Of a DNA stretch of 64,000 bases, positions 60,320 to 64,000 are shown one piece after another (position 1 is the stretch's first letter; every line of letters begins with the position of its first letter). A model generated the notes under the pieces. It did no database searches. It was not told the origin of the DNA and was given only the letters and a program-made list of their open reading frames with translations. The DNA comes from Coriaria nepalensis (Eukaryota; Streptophyta; Magnoliopsida; Cucurbitales; Coriariaceae), in contig CP114497.1 of assembly GCA_027186245.1 (NCBI GenBank), positions 8,315,501 through 8,379,500 on the forward strand. Direction: 5' to 3'. Made by a program: the position numbers and the translations under genes.

Positions 60320-61200
60320 CCCTCCTTCAAATTACCAAAAAAAATGCCTTAACACATCAATAAATATGGGAGGTAGAAAGAGCTCGGAAATTTAGATTTA
60401 CTTAAACTATCAAACTGAACAGATTTAGATAACGACAGAGATCTAGATAAGACCTTCCATTAATGAATTAAAGTCGATCTGTGAGCTAAAAAGGAAAGAG
60501 TAATAAAGTTTACCGTTTGGCTTTGTAAAAAAAAAAAAAAGGCTTGTTCAAACAGATGCTAGATTCCAATAGCTGTAAATCCACTTCCGCTTAGTTCATA
60601 CATAATCTAATTCTTCTTCACACCAAGCTCCTAGCTCTGCTGCTAAGAAATCGTCAAGAAACACACACACAAATATTATTAATCGCAGAAGTGAGGTCGA
60701 AATCTTCTAATTTCTAAGTTTCTTTCAACGATGAACTGATGAAGCAGAAAAAGCAACAAAACTAGATTCAACTGTGGAGATTCAAAACTCGAAGAGGTCC
60801 GAATTGGTGAGGAAATCGCACGGTACGTACCAGGCAAGAATGAATGATCATTTTCTTCTTCGTTTTCACATCGTCATCATCGTCTTATTATTATTATTAT
60901 TATTCTTCGTTTCTTTCGTTTTTCCTTCTTTCTTCTTCTTCGTCTTCTTCCCTCCTGAGCTCTCTCCCCTCTCTTTTATGGCTGTTTTGCTGTTGCTTTT
61001 GATGCTGGCTTTTCCCCGCTTTCTTATTCTTCTTGCCTGCTTTCCTTTGGCAAAATTATTTGTTTACACTACTCTCCTTTTTACAGCGCGTGCGTTGTCA
61101 GGCATTTTCCTCATTTCGTTGGACGGAAATGCCCTTTCCCTCCTTATTTTCCAAAAACCAGGTTAATTTATTTCTTCAAAATTAATATATCACATCGATA
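60320..61200 (-). promoter_or_regulatory. HB8 5' leader and proximal promoter
   Basis: Sequence upstream of the HB8 start. Poly(A)/T and CTT/TCT-rich stretches (ATT repeat near 60884-60905, pyrimidine-rich 60900-60975 on the plus strand) suggest a long leader, possibly with its own intron, as in other class III HD-ZIP genes. Exact transcript ends cannot be read from sequence. The plus-strand frame 60774-61166 is low-complexity and not a gene. Confidence 0.4.
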
Positions 61201-63110
61201 AATTAATATTTTGTGATTAAGAAAAGTAATTAAACTTAATAATTTATTAAATAATAAATAAATTGTATTGATTAATTTAATTTTAATATACTTCTTATTT
61301 AATTTATTAAATATTAATTAACAATCAAATTTAAATTGATATAAATTTTTTAAATAAATAAATAAATAAATAATATCTGAATTATATTTTAAAAATATCT
61401 CATATCTTCACGAGTTAACATTTATTTATTTACTTAAATTTAAATATATATTTTTTTTCTCTTTTTCTTGAGTTAAAAATCTTCTAGTGTAGTTAGTGTG
61501 ATTTATTAAGCTACCCTCTAAATAATGTTACCTTATAATACAAGACGTTCTCCACTTCTAAGTATAATTATTAGTAATGATGTTAAGAAACTAATTTATC
61601 TGATTATTGAATGGTTCAAACTTAATGAAGCTGTGAAATATATATATTCAAATTTTGCTTCTTTATAAATGTTGAAAATTAAGCCGACCCCATAGTTGGT
61701 TCAAGTTAATATATAGTGTTTTAGTATGAAATTGTATATGATGATGTCAAACATAAGTTTGTGAATTTGGAAGTTAATATTCATGAAATTAGAGGTATAC
61801 CAAACTCTTTGACGAGTCTATTTATTATGATATATATTAAGATTCTTTTTAGTCTTCATTTATAAGATCTAATGCACAAATTGCTCATGTTCTAAGTCAC
61901 ACATATAGTAATCTACTTCCATCCTCCATGAAAACTCCTTCAAATGGGTTATAGCTTTCTCATGGAGTTTGAGATCAAGTATTCTTGAAGGAAATCCATT
62001 TCATTTTGAACATGACTTTAGACATCAAAGTAACTCGTATTGACTTTAAGAAAAGGACAATCTTACAAAGCAATATACCTTTTTTTCTTCTTTTTTTTCC
62101 CCCACAATCATTTTATTCCTTCACACAAGGCTAGCCATATGCAAGTCAATGGGGACTTTACTCAAGATTACAAACTTGTCGACAGGTCAATCACCATACA
62201 AAATTCCAATTCCATGGAGATTGCGTGCGACTTAGGGCTTGAAAAAAGGAAAGGGTTTTAATTTTATTTTTTTTGGGGGGGGGGGGGGGAATTATTTGCC
62301 ATGTTGGCATGTAATTATTGGTTAAAGGTGAAAGAATGGCAGACCAACTTAAGTGGGTGTTAGATTCAAAATTCAGCATCCAAAGATAAGGCTTTAAACC
62401 TTATTATACTACACGGTTTTACTTTTCATTTTTAGCTAGCTATGCGTAAATTACAAATTTTCACCTTTTTCTTTAAAAATTACTATTATGACCCACTCAC
62501 ACTCACTCATCCACGTATTTATATTCCTTTCTTCCCTTTTCTTGCAACGCGTCACATGAGTCAACAACTTGTTATAGAAAGGAAACGTGAAAACTTGCAT
62601 TGTTTTTTACTTTTGGTCGTGAGCACTAAAGACTTGCAAATTACATGAGCATTGACCTAAGAGATAACATTTTTTAACACACAAAGTTGTAATTAGCTAA
62701 AACCCAATTTTGGTTTTAGAGTATTAATATCATGCTAGTTAAAGAATTTGAGTAAAAAATTGTAAAAAAAAAAAAAAAAAAAAAACTCATATTTATTTCT
62801 TTAAATTTAATTTTTTATTTAATTAAGCTAAATTTATTTTTTTATTATTTGAACTTTTTTTTTCATTTTTATTATTTTAATATTATTTGAATGTTTCTTT
62901 TTCATATAATGAAATAAAAAATTAGATATAAATTTATATATAAAGTGATTAATTAAAATATTATATTAATTAAAATAAAGTTAAATTATAACAAAATTAT
63001 AAAAAGATTAATTATATAAAATGAAATAAAAGGTTCATTATTGCCTTTTTCTTATAATTATTTAATTATTTCTCTAAAAGTTTCAATTTGAACAACTAAC
63101 AAGCATCTTC
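61201..63110. other. Intergenic, no gene recognised
   Basis: AT-rich. It holds an AAAT repeat near 61350-61370, a run of 15 G at 62275-62289 and a poly(A) tract at 62764-62784. No gene or RNA was recognised. Confidence 0.5.
62275..62289. repeat. Run of 15 G
   Basis: An uninterrupted guanine homopolymer after a T run. Such runs are rare in AT-rich plant DNA and prone to length errors in sequencing. Confidence 0.85.
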
Positions 63111-63119
63111 ATGTTTTTA

Positions 63120-63500
63120 TATATGAACGGCGGCGCGTGTGGACCGGTGAAAGTGGTGGCATACCCCGCCGGTCGGGGACGCTAGAAAAAAAAGAAAAAA
63201 AAAGCCACCAATAAGATTATATTATAGTAATAGCTTATTTTTGTTATAATTATTAGAGTACTATTTGAGTGGGGTTTCGATGCGGGTGACATGGCGACAG
63301 GTGGTAATTTTGGGAAAACGTAGCGTGGTACTGACGACAGCAAGCAAGCGGATAAACATCTGTCAGTGGGACCCACTTAAAGGTTGGGGGGTGGGTCAAA
63401 ATAATGGGCCCTCCTCGCACGCGGGAGAAATGAGAAAAACTCGGTCCCTTTACTTTAACAACGTGCTCCGCACTACCCACTCGCACGCTCACATTTCACG
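63120..63500. promoter_or_regulatory. GC-rich island with a palindromic TCP-type motif
   Basis: This patch is much more GC-rich than its surroundings. It holds CCGCCGGTCGGGG near 63166 and the palindrome GTGGGACCCAC at 63366-63376, which contains the TCP-factor consensus GTGGGNCC on both strands. It could be the promoter of a gene outside the window. No frame inside it shows a family. Confidence 0.3.
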
Positions 63501-64000
63501 CTCGCCGTTTTCTTTAAAAAAAAAATATTTAATTTTAACTTTTTTTTATTTCTTATTTTTCTCCGAATGAGTTTGAAAATAATCTCAATTGTTTAAATTG
63601 GGACAATAAATTTTTTATTTTATTAAATGAATTAATATATATTATTTAAAAATATTAAATTTTAAGTGTAAAGATTCGATTGGTTATAATGAGTTAAATA
63701 TATAAATTATAAATAAATAATATTAAAATAATCTATTATCATTTTAATTCAAATTCTTAAATTTTTTTTATTTAAGATTTAATGATTTTAAATTAGATAT
63801 ATTAATTTATTTCAAAAAAGTAAAGATTAATTATTCCGAACCTCTTTTTTGAGATATTTTTAAATATAATTTACCGTGAATATAAAATAAGTAATAATCT
63901 ATTAATAGTATGAAATATATTAGGGATGACGAATGGTAATCAGATTAAAATTATTATTTTTAAAGGAAATTTTAATTTATATTTTATATGCACTATTAAT
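63501..64000. other. AT-rich intergenic end of the window
   Basis: Only A/T-rich sequence with short T and A runs. Nothing was recognised. Confidence 0.5.

Noticed and set aside
60774..61166. 130-residue hydrophobic plus-strand frame
   Set aside because: It is pyrimidine-rich low-complexity sequence in the HB8 leader/promoter region, with no recognisable family.
1..64000. tRNA, rRNA and microRNA precursor genes
   Set aside because: Reading for tRNA B-box-like GGTTCGAATCC words and known rRNA stretches gave nothing convincing. A tRNAscan-SE or Infernal run would be decisive.

Overview
The window is nuclear DNA of a flowering plant, most likely a eudicot. It is AT-rich, every long gene is split by GT-AG introns, and its proteins read as close relatives of Arabidopsis proteins. 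I cannot name the species. Ten protein-coding genes are modelled by joining exons in phase, with one decayed gene and at least two decayed Ty1/copia elements between them. I found no rRNA, tRNA, CRISPR or bacterial feature.

Layout. 1-834: 3' end of a degenerate copia element. 1967-2686 (+): intronless AP2/ERF factor of DREB group A-4. 2.7-20.6 kb: AT-rich intergenic DNA with many microsatellites, a copia remnant at about 12.9-14.1 kb on the minus strand, a cluster of TGGGCY motifs with no gene beside it, and a probable MITE. 20625-23521 (+): CCD8, a strigolactone biosynthesis enzyme (6 exons). 23770-25557 (-): YebC/TACO1-family organellar protein (7 exons). 27182-30829 (+): plant unc-13/PATROL1-like protein (5 exons, one GC-AG intron). 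31724-36580 (-): nucleoporin NUP85 (18 exons). 36866-37603 (-): SWIM/RING zinc-finger pseudogene. 37967-43452 (-): TEX10/IPI1-like ribosome-biogenesis protein (19 exons). 44504-45001 (+): small START/Bet v 1-fold protein. 45242-47932 (-): membrane-anchored monoacylglycerol-lipase-like hydrolase (7 exons). 50927-51520 and 54448-55132 (+): two DUF1677 proteins. 55715-60319 (-): class III HD-ZIP factor of the ATHB8 type (17 exons), with a miR165/166 site that exists only in spliced mRNA. 60.3-64 kb: its leader and AT-rich DNA with one GC-rich island.

The genes are not a pathway. They look like a conserved neighbourhood. From memory, relatives of several of them sit close together on Arabidopsis chromosomes 2 and 4, so this window may keep an ancestral order later split between two duplicated segments. 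The clearest unusual items are the decayed SWIM/RING gene, the GC-AG intron, a nested foldback at about 52.4-52.5 kb, a hairpin element between the unc-13-like gene and NUP85, and the orphan promoter-like motif cluster near 14.3-14.6 kb. I saw no convincing new biological system.
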